A DNA stretch of 64,000 nt, from contig CM060066.1 in assembly GCA_030533445.1 (NCBI GenBank), forward strand, positions 34,372,235-34,436,234, read 5' to 3'. This document shows positions 34,401 through 47,128 of the stretch, piece by piece. A program made the position numbers and the translations under genes. Source of the stretch: Cyprinodon diabolis. Taxonomy: Eukaryota; Chordata; Actinopteri; Cyprinodontiformes; Cyprinodontidae. Numbering within the stretch: position 1 is the first letter of the stretch; each line of letters opens with the position of its first letter. The notes beneath the pieces were generated by a model that was not told where the DNA came from, searched no databases, and worked only from the letters and a program-made list of their open reading frames with translations.

Positions 34401-37400
34401 CCATTGTGGACAGTTGGTAGCCCCCCTGTGCAAAAGGGGCCCCATGATATAAAAAAATATACCATCAAATGCCCACTTAGGTCATTTATTGGACAACTTA
34501 TTGTTAATACACTATAAAACATTTAAATATACTGTGAACATTTTACCTACATAATTAAATTTAGTAAAGGTTCAATCCAATGATTAGGCGAGATTATGCC
34601 ATTTTAACAATGAAGTTATATAACTAAATATAATTAATTAGAAAATGCATATGTATACCTGATGGTTCACTGGATGGCCAAAAGGGGGTCACCAATCTCT
34701 GGCACTGTTTGGTGCTATTGTGACTGATGTCCTGAGGGGTTGTTTTAAAATTTCCACATTGTGCTTTTTAATCTTTATTCCTTTCATTTTGTGAATTGCA
34801 TCAGTCCTTTCTGAAAACCAGAGCATGATGCTGCCACAAACCTCTATTCTATTCTAGTTCTGGTAATTCAGTTTTTTGTGTTGTTTCCTCTCTTAGTTGC
34901 CTTTTAGCCCACTTTTCAGCAAAATTAGTCTAGATAATATCACTTTCTTACCAGCGTCAGTCAGCATCTTCATGTGGTCTTTTTTTTCTTTTTTCTTTTG
35001 GTAATTTTGAACCAAAACACAGAACCCTTCTGCCTGTTCAATGGTCATAGCTGGACATTGCCATGTGTAAATCAAGCGGAATAAAGTTGCACCTTTGCAC
35101 CTTTTGGGATTGTAGCCAAGGATGAAGCAGACTTGTTCAGAGTTCTTTTCAAGATATATTAACTGGTTTCTTTTTAAAATGTTCATGTTGTCATAAAGGA
35201 AAAGTGTGGTTTAAAGAGTCACTTTAAAATCCCCACATGTGCCTCCATTTATCTAAGCTGTGCCAAATAAGCTAATCAGAAGCTTACAGAGTGGGGACAT
35301 TATAACATGGCCTTACCTAGATTGTTTGAGTATATCATAGTCATGATGTCTGTTAACCTCTGAATTTTAAGAAATTTATGCAAGCAATCTCACAAACATA
35401 CCTGTGATTATTTAGCTATTTAGTAAATTTCCACAATCATCACTGACTAAAAACAGAGTTTTTAGTCAGTTTAGTCAAACTGTTGAATATTAAGAGAAAC
35501 AATGGCCATCTGTCTCCTCAATAGTTAATTTAAAAATGTAAAATCTCCATCAGAGTAAGTTCTGCATTTAGTATGTGCAACACATGTAATGAACTTAAAG
35601 CCTACAGGCCAAACCTGGATCATCATGGAAATTTACATGACCCAGAAAAGCCAAAAAGGGCATTTTATATTAAAAGTTAGAGGTGTGTTTTCTCTAAAGC
35701 AGACAAATGGCTAAACTGTAAAATAAATAAGCTATATTACTAGAGTAGTGTGCTATTGGTTTATGAAAAGATTAAATCTTAATTTACATATAGCTGCAAC
35801 TGGCCGTGTTAAAGACTTGATGAACTGGCTTGATATAAAAATTTGTTTGCTAACCTTAATGTATAGTTAAAAGGGTTCAGATTAATTCGAAAGTAAAAAT
35901 GTCAAACACAAATGTACAGGACTGTCTCAGAAAATTAGAATATTGTGATAAAGTTCTTTATTTTCTCTAATGCAATTAAAAATCATGAAATGTCATACAT
36001 TCTGGATTCATTACAAATCAACTGAAATATCGCACGCCTTTTATTGTTTTAATATCGCTGATTATGGCTTACAGCTTAAGGAACCCAAATCACCTATCTC
36101 AAAATATTAGAATATCATGAAAAAGTATAGGCTATTCAACTAATCACTTGAATCGTCTAATTAACTAGAAACACCTGCAAGGGTTTCCTGAGCCTTGAAA
36201 AACACTCAGCTTGGTTCAGTAAACTAAATCACAAGTATGGGGAAGACTGCTGATCTGACTGCTGTCCAGAAGACCATCATTGACACCCTCCATCAGGAGG
36301 GTAAGACACAAAAAGAAATTTCTCAAAGAGCAGGCTGTTCACAGAGTGCAGTTTCAAAGCACATTCACAAAAATGTGTTGGAAGGGGGGAAATGTGGCAG
36401 GAAACGCTGCACAACCAAGAGAGGTGACCGCAGCCTTAACAGCATTGTGAAGAAGAGCCGCTTCCAGAATTTGGGGGAGCTTCAAAGACAGTGGACTGAA
36501 GCTGGAGTCCAGGTATCAAAAGCCACTGTTCACAGACGTGTCCGGGAAATGGGCTACAATAGCCGTATTCCCATGGTCAAGCCACTTCTGAACTCAAGAC
36601 AACGGAAGAAGCGTCTGACTTGGGCTATGGAAAAGAAGCACTGGACAGTTGCAGAGTGGTCCAAAGTCCTCTTTTCAGACGAAAGCAAGTTTTGTATGTC
36701 ATTTGGTATTCAAGGCGACAGAGTCTGGAGAAAGGCTGGAGAGGCGCAAAATCCAAGTTGCTTGAAATCCAGTGTGAAGTTCCTATAGTCAGCGATGATT
36801 TGGGGAGCCATGTCAGCTGCTGGTGTAGGTCCACTGTGTTTCATCAAGTCCAGAGTAAAGGCAGCTGTGTACCAAGAGATTTTAGAGCACTACATGCTTC
36901 CATCTGCTGAAGAGCTCTATGGAGATGATGATTTCATTTTCCAGCATGATCTGGCACCTGCCCAAACTGCCAAAACCACCAGTAACTGGTTTACTGACCA
37001 TGGCATTACTGTCCTTGATTGGCCTGCCAATTCCCCTGACCTGAACCCCATAGAGAATTTGTGGGGTATTGTGAAGAAGAAGCTGAAAGACACCAGACCC
37101 AACAAAGCAAATGAGCTAAAGGCCGCTATTGAAGCATCCTGGGCATCCATAACACCTCAGCAATGCCACAGGCTAATTGCCTCCATGCCATGCCGCATTG
37201 ATGAAGTAATCTGTGCAAAAGGATTCCCAACCAAGTACTGAGTTAATGGACATTTTCAAATGTTTGATTTTGTTTTGCTGTTATAATTCTTTTTTTTTTT
37301 ACTTGGTCTGAGGAAATATTCTAATATATTGAGATAGGATTTTTGAGTTTTCTTCAGCTGTACACCATAATCAGCGATATTAAAACAATAAAAGGCTTGC

Positions 37401-40400
37401 GATATTTCAGTTGATTTGTAATGAATCCAGAATGTATGACATTTCATGATTTTTAATTGCATTAGAGAAAATAAAGAACTTTATCACAATATTCTAATTT
37501 TCTGAGACAGTCCTGTATATATATATATTTTTTTCCATAAATACCTACTAGTAAAAAATTTTTTCAATACAAGAATAATTTCTGGGTAGTAAATATACTT
37601 TATCAAGTCCATACTCCAGTTTTGTGTTGTGCAGACAATGTAATGAGGGCATTAGAATAAAAACAAGAACAGATTTAGCAGACAGATTTAAAAGGTGGGT
37701 TAGTTGCTGAACCATTATGACGGTGGAGCAACAGTTGGCACTATACTCATGAATGTAGATAACAAGAAAAAAAATGCAGTGTCGACTTTTTGGTGACATT
37801 TTACCTTCATCTATCCCCTCTTGGTTAGGTTTGCTTTGGATCTCTTATCTATAGGACCTCTGGGACCTTAAAGGGAATTCAGATGTAACTTTTACGTAAC
37901 ACTGAAAAGCACCAGATAATTTCTGAACAGGTGCAAAGGGCATAGTCGTTGTTCTATAGAGGGTTGGTGTTTGAGAATGAGAGCAGGAGATGTGGAGCAA
38001 TCCACACAATATTATATGGTTGAAGACTAAAAAAGGATGTCAGGTCAAACAGAGTTTTGGGCAATCTTCTGCTGCCTTCGACGTACACATTTTTTTCTTA
38101 TCTTCTCCCTACTGTTTTGATTTGTGACACATTTAATTCCTAATATTTCAAATAAATAAGGGAATATTAAATAAATTGTTAAAATGAACACCCTTTGTTG
38201 GTTGTTATATATATTGTATGTGTTATACAAACAGCATGTTGGCTGTATAAAGGGTTTTATAGGCAAATGAATTGTGGCATACAAAATGCACAATAAAGAA
38301 TAATTCCCTATTTGATTTCTTGGTAATGGTGTGCAGTTATCAAAACCTTTTAAAAGAGAATTGCACATTTGGGAAACATTTCAAAGTGGAAGAACTCCTA
38401 GAGAACAAATGACAATTAGAGAGTTTTGTTGACATGGGAGATATACAGTGGAAACAAAGGAAGATATATAATATTACTTTTGATATATGCGAGTTATGCA
38501 GTAGCATGATCTCGAGATTTGAAATGGAAGGAACTGGGACTTGATGCATATCTGAAATAGAGGTGGCTAAGAAGGGAGGAGTTAGGACTGTTTGAAATTC
38601 ACCTTCTGGATCGGCTATTGCTGAGGATTTAAAAAACAAAAGCTGCAGATAAGGAAAATAATGCATGAGAATGAGTACAGGAAGTTTTAATGAAATGTCG
38701 TAGATGGGAATATTATAAAATGCCTGGGTAACTCATGCTTTGCTATCGAGGGTCTGAGACCTGGAATGGAGAGCAGTTGATAAGAGGATGAGTTGTGAAG
38801 GAAAGGGAGAGTAGGACAGAATGCAACTTTGATGACGGATGGGAGAACAGATGGAGCAGGGATTGGCTTGGGTTGATGAGAATCTCTGTATCTAAAGACT
38901 AGTCCAAATGGATTCATGATTTAGTGGGAACTGTGGCGTTTAAAATGATTTGAATTCCTTGAATCCAACCCTGTATTAACCCTTATTTCCTGTTTAAGAG
39001 TCAGTAATTTGGAAATTGTAACCTTCAACTATAATTTAGATTTTGATAGACATGACTCATTTATGTTTGTCTGGAAATTATGGTGAGTCTGCAACACCAT
39101 CATCCAACAGGAAGGATGTCCCAGGCCTGATCCTAATTAGACTTTTACCGAATTTCTCCTGATCATTATGCAATAAAATTAAATATGTTGTATCAACAAT
39201 AGTAATTTAACCCAAACTGCACCTATGATGATTTTTTTTCTTCTAAAAACTAGAAAAATACAGTTCGGTTGGGCATTTTAATGAGACAACTAAGTCTCCA
39301 GTTCAAATCTACATTCAGGAAAGACGGGAATCATTTTAATGAAAGTCTCATCATTAATTATAAGTGTTTTAAATGGCTGGTTGGAGCTATTTGGATTAAA
39401 TGGTTTAGAAGGCCAAAATCCTCAGTTTTTTTGCAAGCCTTGATTTTGACACATATGCAGTAAGTTAGGGTGGGTGATTAGTTCCATTTAAACACAGATA
39501 TAAAATAGCAGATCCCTTTAGGTTTGTTGCCATGAAAAAGGAGAGTAACTTCCACATAGCACGCAGATCTATGCATGCATGTTCTGTAGAAATAAGCGCT
39601 TCTCCAAATAAAGGTTAAAGGAATAGTACACCCAAAACATGATTAGCCTTCATTTTCTACTCACCCCCATGCTGAACAACACTCTGGAGTACTTTTTTGA
39701 TATCTCAAATGCATCTGGAGATCTGGGAGGCTTCTTGCTGTCTGCTGACATTCAAATAATGGAGGTCCATGGCGCCCGAGGCAGAAAGGTCCATAAAAGT
39801 CCACAAAAAACGTGTCAATATTCCTCCATACTGCTCGTCCAATGTATTCCAAGTGTCCTGAGTGGGTAGCGTCCATAATTTACTCGAAACAAAGTCATTT
39901 AGAATGTTTTTAGAGCATAAGCAGTAGTGTATAGGATTTCCTAAAAGCGCGTGCCTGCGAGTTCACGAGCCTACGGAAACTGCGGCAGACCAAACCAGAT
40001 GAAAGTGCGCATTCAGCGTCTGCTCTGCCGATAATGCAAGCGTAGAAGAAGAAATGTGCTGTTTACCTGTGCAAAGAAAGAACCAACGAAAGAAAAATGT
40101 CTGAGGACTTCAGTGTTGAGGAAGAGCATGAGTTCTTTGCCGAGCCTGAATGCGCACTTTCATCTGGTTTGGTCTGCCGCGGTTTCCGTAGAGTCGTGAA
40201 CTCGCAGGCGCGCGCTTTTAGGAAATCCTATGCACTACTGTTTATGCTCTAAAAACATTCTAAATGACTTTGTTTCGAGTAAATTATGGACGCTACCAAC
40301 TCAGGACACTTGGAATACATTGGACGAGCAGTATGGAGGAATATTGACACGTTTTTTGTGGACTTTTACGGACCTTTCTGCCTCGGGCGCCATAGACCTC

Positions 40401-43400
40401 CATTATTTGAATGTCAGCAGACAGCAAGAAGCCTCCCAGATCTCCAGATGCATTTGAGATATCAAAAAAGTACTCCAGAGTGTTGTTCAGCATGGGGGTG
40501 AGTAGAAAATGAAGGCTAATCATTTTTTGGGTGTACTATTCCTTTAAAGTAAATTCCTGCAACAATAGATTCTGGACAAACAAGGTGTCAAGGTTATTAA
40601 AAAACTGAAGTGAACCATGGAGGGAAGCATTTACATGCTTGTGGTTAGGTTGACCTGTTTTCTTTTCTTTTATTTTTCTTTGACAAAATCGTTTAGCTCT
40701 ACTGTTTCTCCTAAAACTAAAAACAATTGGCTGATAGTAGGCTGCTTGGACATCCGGGAAGGTCAGGATGTGAATGGCTTTGAATCTCAAGCCTGAAGAG
40801 CTATCCTGATCAGCTATGGGAGAGAGGCAAGGTGAAATTAAGTGAGGCAATGATGGCAAGGAGAGGTCATGAAATCTGCCGACTTCAGAAACACCTCATG
40901 GAGAGATGGTGGCCCTGGGAGAAAGTGGGTGACCTTGGACCTTGCTCTTGCTTTACGAACCAATCTCTACAACAGAAGACTCACAGGTGATGGCAAAAGA
41001 TTTGTGGTGAGAAAAAAACATGCGTGTCGCTAAATGGTTTTTGCTATTTGATAGTCTGATTCCCCAAAACTCTAAACGTTTCTCTGATTTGATTGAGAGC
41101 AGTCACTCTAGATATGCAAACCAGACATGTTCTGTTTCTATAGCAAAGAAGTAGAAACTTCTTACCAAATGATTCATTTCTGGCAAAAGCTTATGGTTTT
41201 TATGAAAAAAAAAATGTAACACACACTACAGGCTTTTTCTTATTTTAGAATGGCTCTTTACTCAATGGATTTTTCATCATCATAATCGATTAATAAAACA
41301 CACCGGCTCACATTTTCCTGAGACAGTATTTTTTGTAAAGGTGGTGCGGGGGGCTTACAGGTGTTTCTTGACTTATGAACACTTCACTTGCATGAAGTTT
41401 TTAGCGAAGCATTTTGCTAAACATCTGCATGCAATGATTAATCAACAAACATAGGAGTAAAATCTATAAATCCAAATCCTGTGTACATTTCTTCAGAAAT
41501 ATGCACATATATTGGGAGGAAAGTCGGTCTCCACCTTAACAAAAGTTGTCTGCTCTACTGCATTCTGACAGTGGAGCAGCAGAGGACTGAAGCAATTTAT
41601 GTAGAGAAGCAGGATAGCTTTGAGAAATGCTTCTAAAAACAAATAAAACTTATCAATTCATTGTAAATAAAATTTGCATTATTGTAAGTTTATTACTGAG
41701 GGGCATATTATTTTGTCAGTATTATAATTTTGGCTATAGAAACCTTCTCCTTTTTCACCCCTTTTGAGCCCGAAGCAGAGGAGAGGAGCAGCCTTTGTGG
41801 CACCTAGCTTGTTGATTGCTAGATTTCATAGCCTTGGGGAGAGAACACCTGGTAGGGTTGTTAAAGAGAATTAAGAATATTGTGCAGACATGTTCTTCTC
41901 AATAAAAATAATGCATTACAAAAATTAATTAATTTCTGTCATGTTACCTGCATTAGCTAATTTTTTTTTTAGGACTTCACATTTTAAGTTTCAAAAAAAA
42001 AGAATGCAATAGCTTACAATTTTCTTGTAAATTTTTCACAGTGGGCAATATTTTCTCTCTGAAGGTAATTTAACTTCTTGAAAAGCTTCTTAAACAAAAT
42101 AAGGCCTGATCTTCAAAAGGTTTGCAGGTCTAAACTTGTTTAACAGCACAGAGCATATCCAAAGAATTAACAATGGTCCTGATCCTCAGAAGGAAAACGA
42201 GGCATTGATACACCATTGATACACCCAAATTCTGTGCATGTGTAAAGACATATTTGTTAATTTTAGAAAAAATAGTAGAATGCTATCAACGGAGAACAAA
42301 AAAAGTCTAATGAGGTGGGTGCAAAGTGGTGCAGTGGGCTGGAGGAAATTCATCCATCGATTTTTCTCCCGTTTAGTCCATGTCAGGGTCTCGTCACTGA
42401 TCTCTATTTATTCCCTGGATTCTTGACAGCCTGTTGGTAGTACGGGGTGGAGTGAAGCCACCGGCTGCCATACTGGCACACCGTAGTTAGACCGTTCGCA
42501 TTTAAACATTATGTGCGCATTATCATTTTCAAGGGGGCTTAAAACTTTTAAAATAAGGATAAATTCATCACTTTGACACACACCTGCTGTTTCATAGCAT
42601 GAGTAGATTACTGTAATTTATGATAATAATAGGCATATCACATTGCATAGTAATTGTGAAATCAATGAAGTCTATAAATCATGTAATATGACATATTATA
42701 CAAATCCATTGCAACAAAAGAAATGTGTCAACGGAACACAATAATAAAGGTGTGTCAAAGTGCTAAATTGATGTACATGTAATATACATGCCCGATGCAA
42801 TCAAGACAGAATGGAGACCATGGTAATGCGAAGAAGATGAACAGGAGATCAGGACATTATCACTCAAACAGCCCTTCACTGGACATGTGGAAGAAAGCGC
42901 AGAGGAAAACCAAGAAACACCTGGCTCTAAACTGTGGAGCCAGAGGTCAAGACCATGCTACACTCTTGAGTGCCATTAGAAGCTGGCCTAGAACCAACAG
43001 TAGGGGTGTAAATAATAATCGTTCTGTATCGATCCATTGATCCAACAGCCGACGATCCGATGCATCGACATGTCCGCAAGAGTATCGATTCAATTTTTTT
43101 TTTTTTTTTTTTTTTTTTCCTCCGGTCTATTTTTATCCATTTGCTCCTAGGTGTAATTCTGACTCCCATGCTGCGGTGGCATTAAACCTATTTTGCCCTC
43201 CTACCTCGCTTCCTGGTTATACTCTTGCAGCAGTGTGTCGCAGTGAGCTTCACACAGACATTTTTGATTTATGCCCAATATTGGAGCGTGGCCTGCTTCT
43301 CCCAGCGTTCTCGCGCACCTCAATCTTCTAGCTGGTCAAACTTGACGAGTTGTTTTCCGCAATTTCTGTCATAAAAACAAAACAAGCCACCCACCGGTCT

Positions 43401-46400
43401 GCGGCACTTTCTGCGGTCAGCTACAATTTGGGAGAGGTGCAGCGGAGTGTCTGCAGAGGGGGCGGGGACGTCGACACTCTGGAGCAGAGGTATTGCATTG
43501 CACTCATTGCACTGATTTTGTGCAGTATTTTTTGATGCAAAGCCTTTCAGAATCTATAACACAGGGGCATTATTATTTTTCAGAGAATGAGGTTTTAATA
43601 GGCCTAGGTGGAGTACAACTTTTCTACTTCTGTTGTCTGTTGTTTCTCAAATAAAATGCATAACGATATTACAGCTTTCATTGATTTATTTCAACTTTGA
43701 AACATTGTCTAGCTTGTAAGGTAAAAAAAAAGCAACCAATTAATCAAATCGAATTGTATTGTGGTGTATTCTTGAGTATCAAAAATAATCGAATCGTTTG
43801 GTCAGGAAATCAATACTGAATCGAATCGCCATGATGGGTGTGATTTAGACCCCTAACCAACAGACATGGCGATCCTTCGCTATCACCCTCACATGCCACT
43901 GAGCATAACGGGCATGGGTGAGTGAGTGATATTTGGCCTACCTTATTTTGCAGGACACTGCAGCAGGTGGCTGTTCGGGGAAGTTGATAGAGGTCAATCC
44001 AACTCTTTAGGGCACAATTCTTCTGTAAATCTGACTACCTTTTACCTGGGTGGAATGGTAGATGGGCTCAATCAACAGACAGACATTTACTCATGTTTAA
44101 CATTATTTTCTTCTTGTCTGAAACATGATTTTTTTTTTTTTTTTTTTTTTATAAGTCAAATCCTGATTACCTTCTACTATATAAAATCTAAGAATCTCAT
44201 CTCTTCTGCCACTTTCAAACTGCCACTATTATACACAATATGCTCAGAACCAAATCAGTTTGTGTTTCGTAACATTTGTGCGAGCAATCACCTGCAGAAC
44301 AGTCACGTATTGCGCATGCAAAAAAAAAAAATAATAATAAATTGCACTTGCAATTTGGTGCTGCTAATTTTGAATCTTAAAACATCAGGCCAAAGTGTAT
44401 GTGGTGCTCTAACAGACAGCTCTCTGTGTGGGCTACCTGTATGTCCGCCTGACAGAGTATGTTCCATCAGTACATTGTAATCTGAAGTGCACACTGTTTC
44501 TCCATGTCTCTCTACTTCCATTGCAACAACTTCCATTTATATTGAAACACTTAACATGCAACCTCTGTTGAACCATTTTATGGTGTTGTCACTTCTTTCG
44601 CAGTGTGCTTTCTTATGTGTCAATCATGCAGAAGCCAGGACATACTTAGATGTGCAACGGATTTGGTCGCAGTAAATACACAAGTAGGCCCTTGGGGGAA
44701 GTTTGAAAATTATAACATGTAAATTGTTTGAATGTCCCTTGGTGCCACTAAGATCTTCATTCTAAAGTATTTTATGTTTTATCATGAGAACAAATTAGTT
44801 TGGAAGCAAATACTGTATCTTGCCTATTCAGATAAGAGCTTTCTTAAGCTTATCTACCAAAAACAGTTGTTTGAAGCCGTGTTGGGAAATTACAAAGATT
44901 ACATCATGTCTTTGAAAAGTTACATTAGTGCTTAATAGATTTTATGTGACCTTCAGAAGAAGTTTTAAGGTCTTTAGAATGTCATATCTTAGACTTGGCT
45001 CTCTATTATCAGATGATAGAAAAAAAAGTTTGGGTTTCTCTCCAGTGTGGACATTCTTGCAAAGAACTGTCTTGGTAGGCTCTTTTTATTTAGTTATTTT
45101 TTTTATTGTGTAAAAACAGTCAAAATGGCAAAATCAACACACGTTGGCTTTAACAAGAGGCTTTAAAACATTTTGCTACTTTTGGTATGGTCAAAAAATC
45201 CCATTATGTTATATTTTTATTGTTTGGGAGAAGCAATTTAAAGCTTGTCAAAGGGTGAAGGTTATCCTGAATCTAAACCTCAATTTAAATACAATCCATA
45301 GCACCTCCTCAAGCTTTTAATATGTACTAAACTAACAAAATGTATAAATTGGCATTCACTGTTGAAGTTGTTGGTCTACACGCTTTCTAACCTTTAATTT
45401 TTTAAACTCAGCTTAGATGCTTTGTTTTGTTCTCTTGTCAAAACAAATCCCACATCTTCATCTATAAAGGTATATTTTACATTTTATCCTCCAAAATGAT
45501 GGAAGCGCTTGACTTCTTTCCTGGAATGTTTAATTTATAGTCGGAAAGCTACCTACTGATCATGACACACTGATTATCATGAATTGTGATCTCAGGAAAA
45601 AAGGAAAATTAAATTTCAAGGTTCTTACATGCGTCTTAAATGAAGCATTAGTTATTTAAATGTTTTTAAAGAATTTACAGAATGAGTCAAATAAGCATAT
45701 GAATACTAAATGGGAACAGATTATATTTTGTGTAATATTTTTTTTCATAAGTGCCTCATACCTTATTTTTAATGATTCGGAAATACCACTGGTTGATGTA
45801 TCATTAGTTTAAGATCTTAAAGAGCAGGTACAGTAGTTGTTCATCTGTGATTTGGTCAGTGATAGAGTTGAATGGATTGTTTACATGTTTGGAGTGGGTC
45901 AGTCTTCTGTTTTGTTTTCTTGTCTTTGTTTTGCGATGCATGGAATTGTTTTAAACATTAATGGCTATTCACAAACTCTATGTAGTGACTTGTTTCAAAC
46001 GGAAATTTGGTAGGGATATTAGCCGAAATTCTAATAATTTGGTATAGATAACGATGACAGTTTAAAGTGTTTTTATTTTCTAGTGTAGCCCTTCTTTTTT
46101 TATTTGGACTCATTCTTTAAATATTTATTGTCTTTTCTTTTATTGTCAAACCCTTATAACAAATTTACATATTTGTTAATTATACATGTTATTTTTACAG
46201 TATAATGAATTGTTTTCTATGCTTATCTTCTCCCCTTGTTCAAAAAAAAACATCAACATTTTAAGGGCTTCATCTCTGCCAAGAGAAGAAGCATTTTAAA
46301 TCTCTATGCAGTTAGGAAAGGATGATGGTGACATTTAGTGGTCATTTATTAGTATTACAAATCATGGCCGTATTTCAGCATGAACAGCCATATCTAGTTC

Positions 46401-47062
46401 ATCCTACTGGTGGAAAAGCCACAATGCAAATTCCATAAAAGTTCATAAACACATCAGGGTCTACAATTTGTCATCAATTAGACACAGAGTGAAGATGAAA
46501 GTTTTTAAGAACAAATTATATAATCAACAGTTATTGTGTATCGAGATGCACCATGGGGACATGCCTAGCTCAACATTTTGTTTGAGCATGGTATTCTTCC
46601 TGAAGCTTTCCTTCTTCAGAGTGTATGCCAAGCATTTTTAGCACAATATGTCAGTTGCTCACAAGTAACAGCACCAATATAAACCAAACGGCAACTGTGC
46701 TAACAGCATGATTACTTCACATAATATTAGCAATTGTCATAATAAACATTTTGAAAATTGCTAAGGAAGATTTTAGATGTACTTAAAGTATTAGATACTG
46801 AATATGCAAGACTTGCCAAAGAAAAGGATGAGGGTAAAAGATCTAAAAACTGGATTTTGAAAAGAACAAAAAAAGTGTAATTTGTCCTAAACTGTCCAGC
46901 ACAGATTAGTGCTGCAGCTTTACTTATGCGATAATCTCTGGTACACAAACAGCACTGCATGAGTCATGCCAAAACAGACACCCACGCAACACTGGATTAA
47001 AAGCTCTTGCTATTGGTAGATAGGATTTAAACATACTATAAAAAAAAAAAAAAAAAAAAAAA

Positions 47063-47128
<66 letters not shown>

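Noticed and set aside
43926..44480. 184-codon plus-strand frame
   Set aside because: Starts at the LINE relic edge, contains a poly-Phe run from a T-tract, and has no similarity to known proteins.
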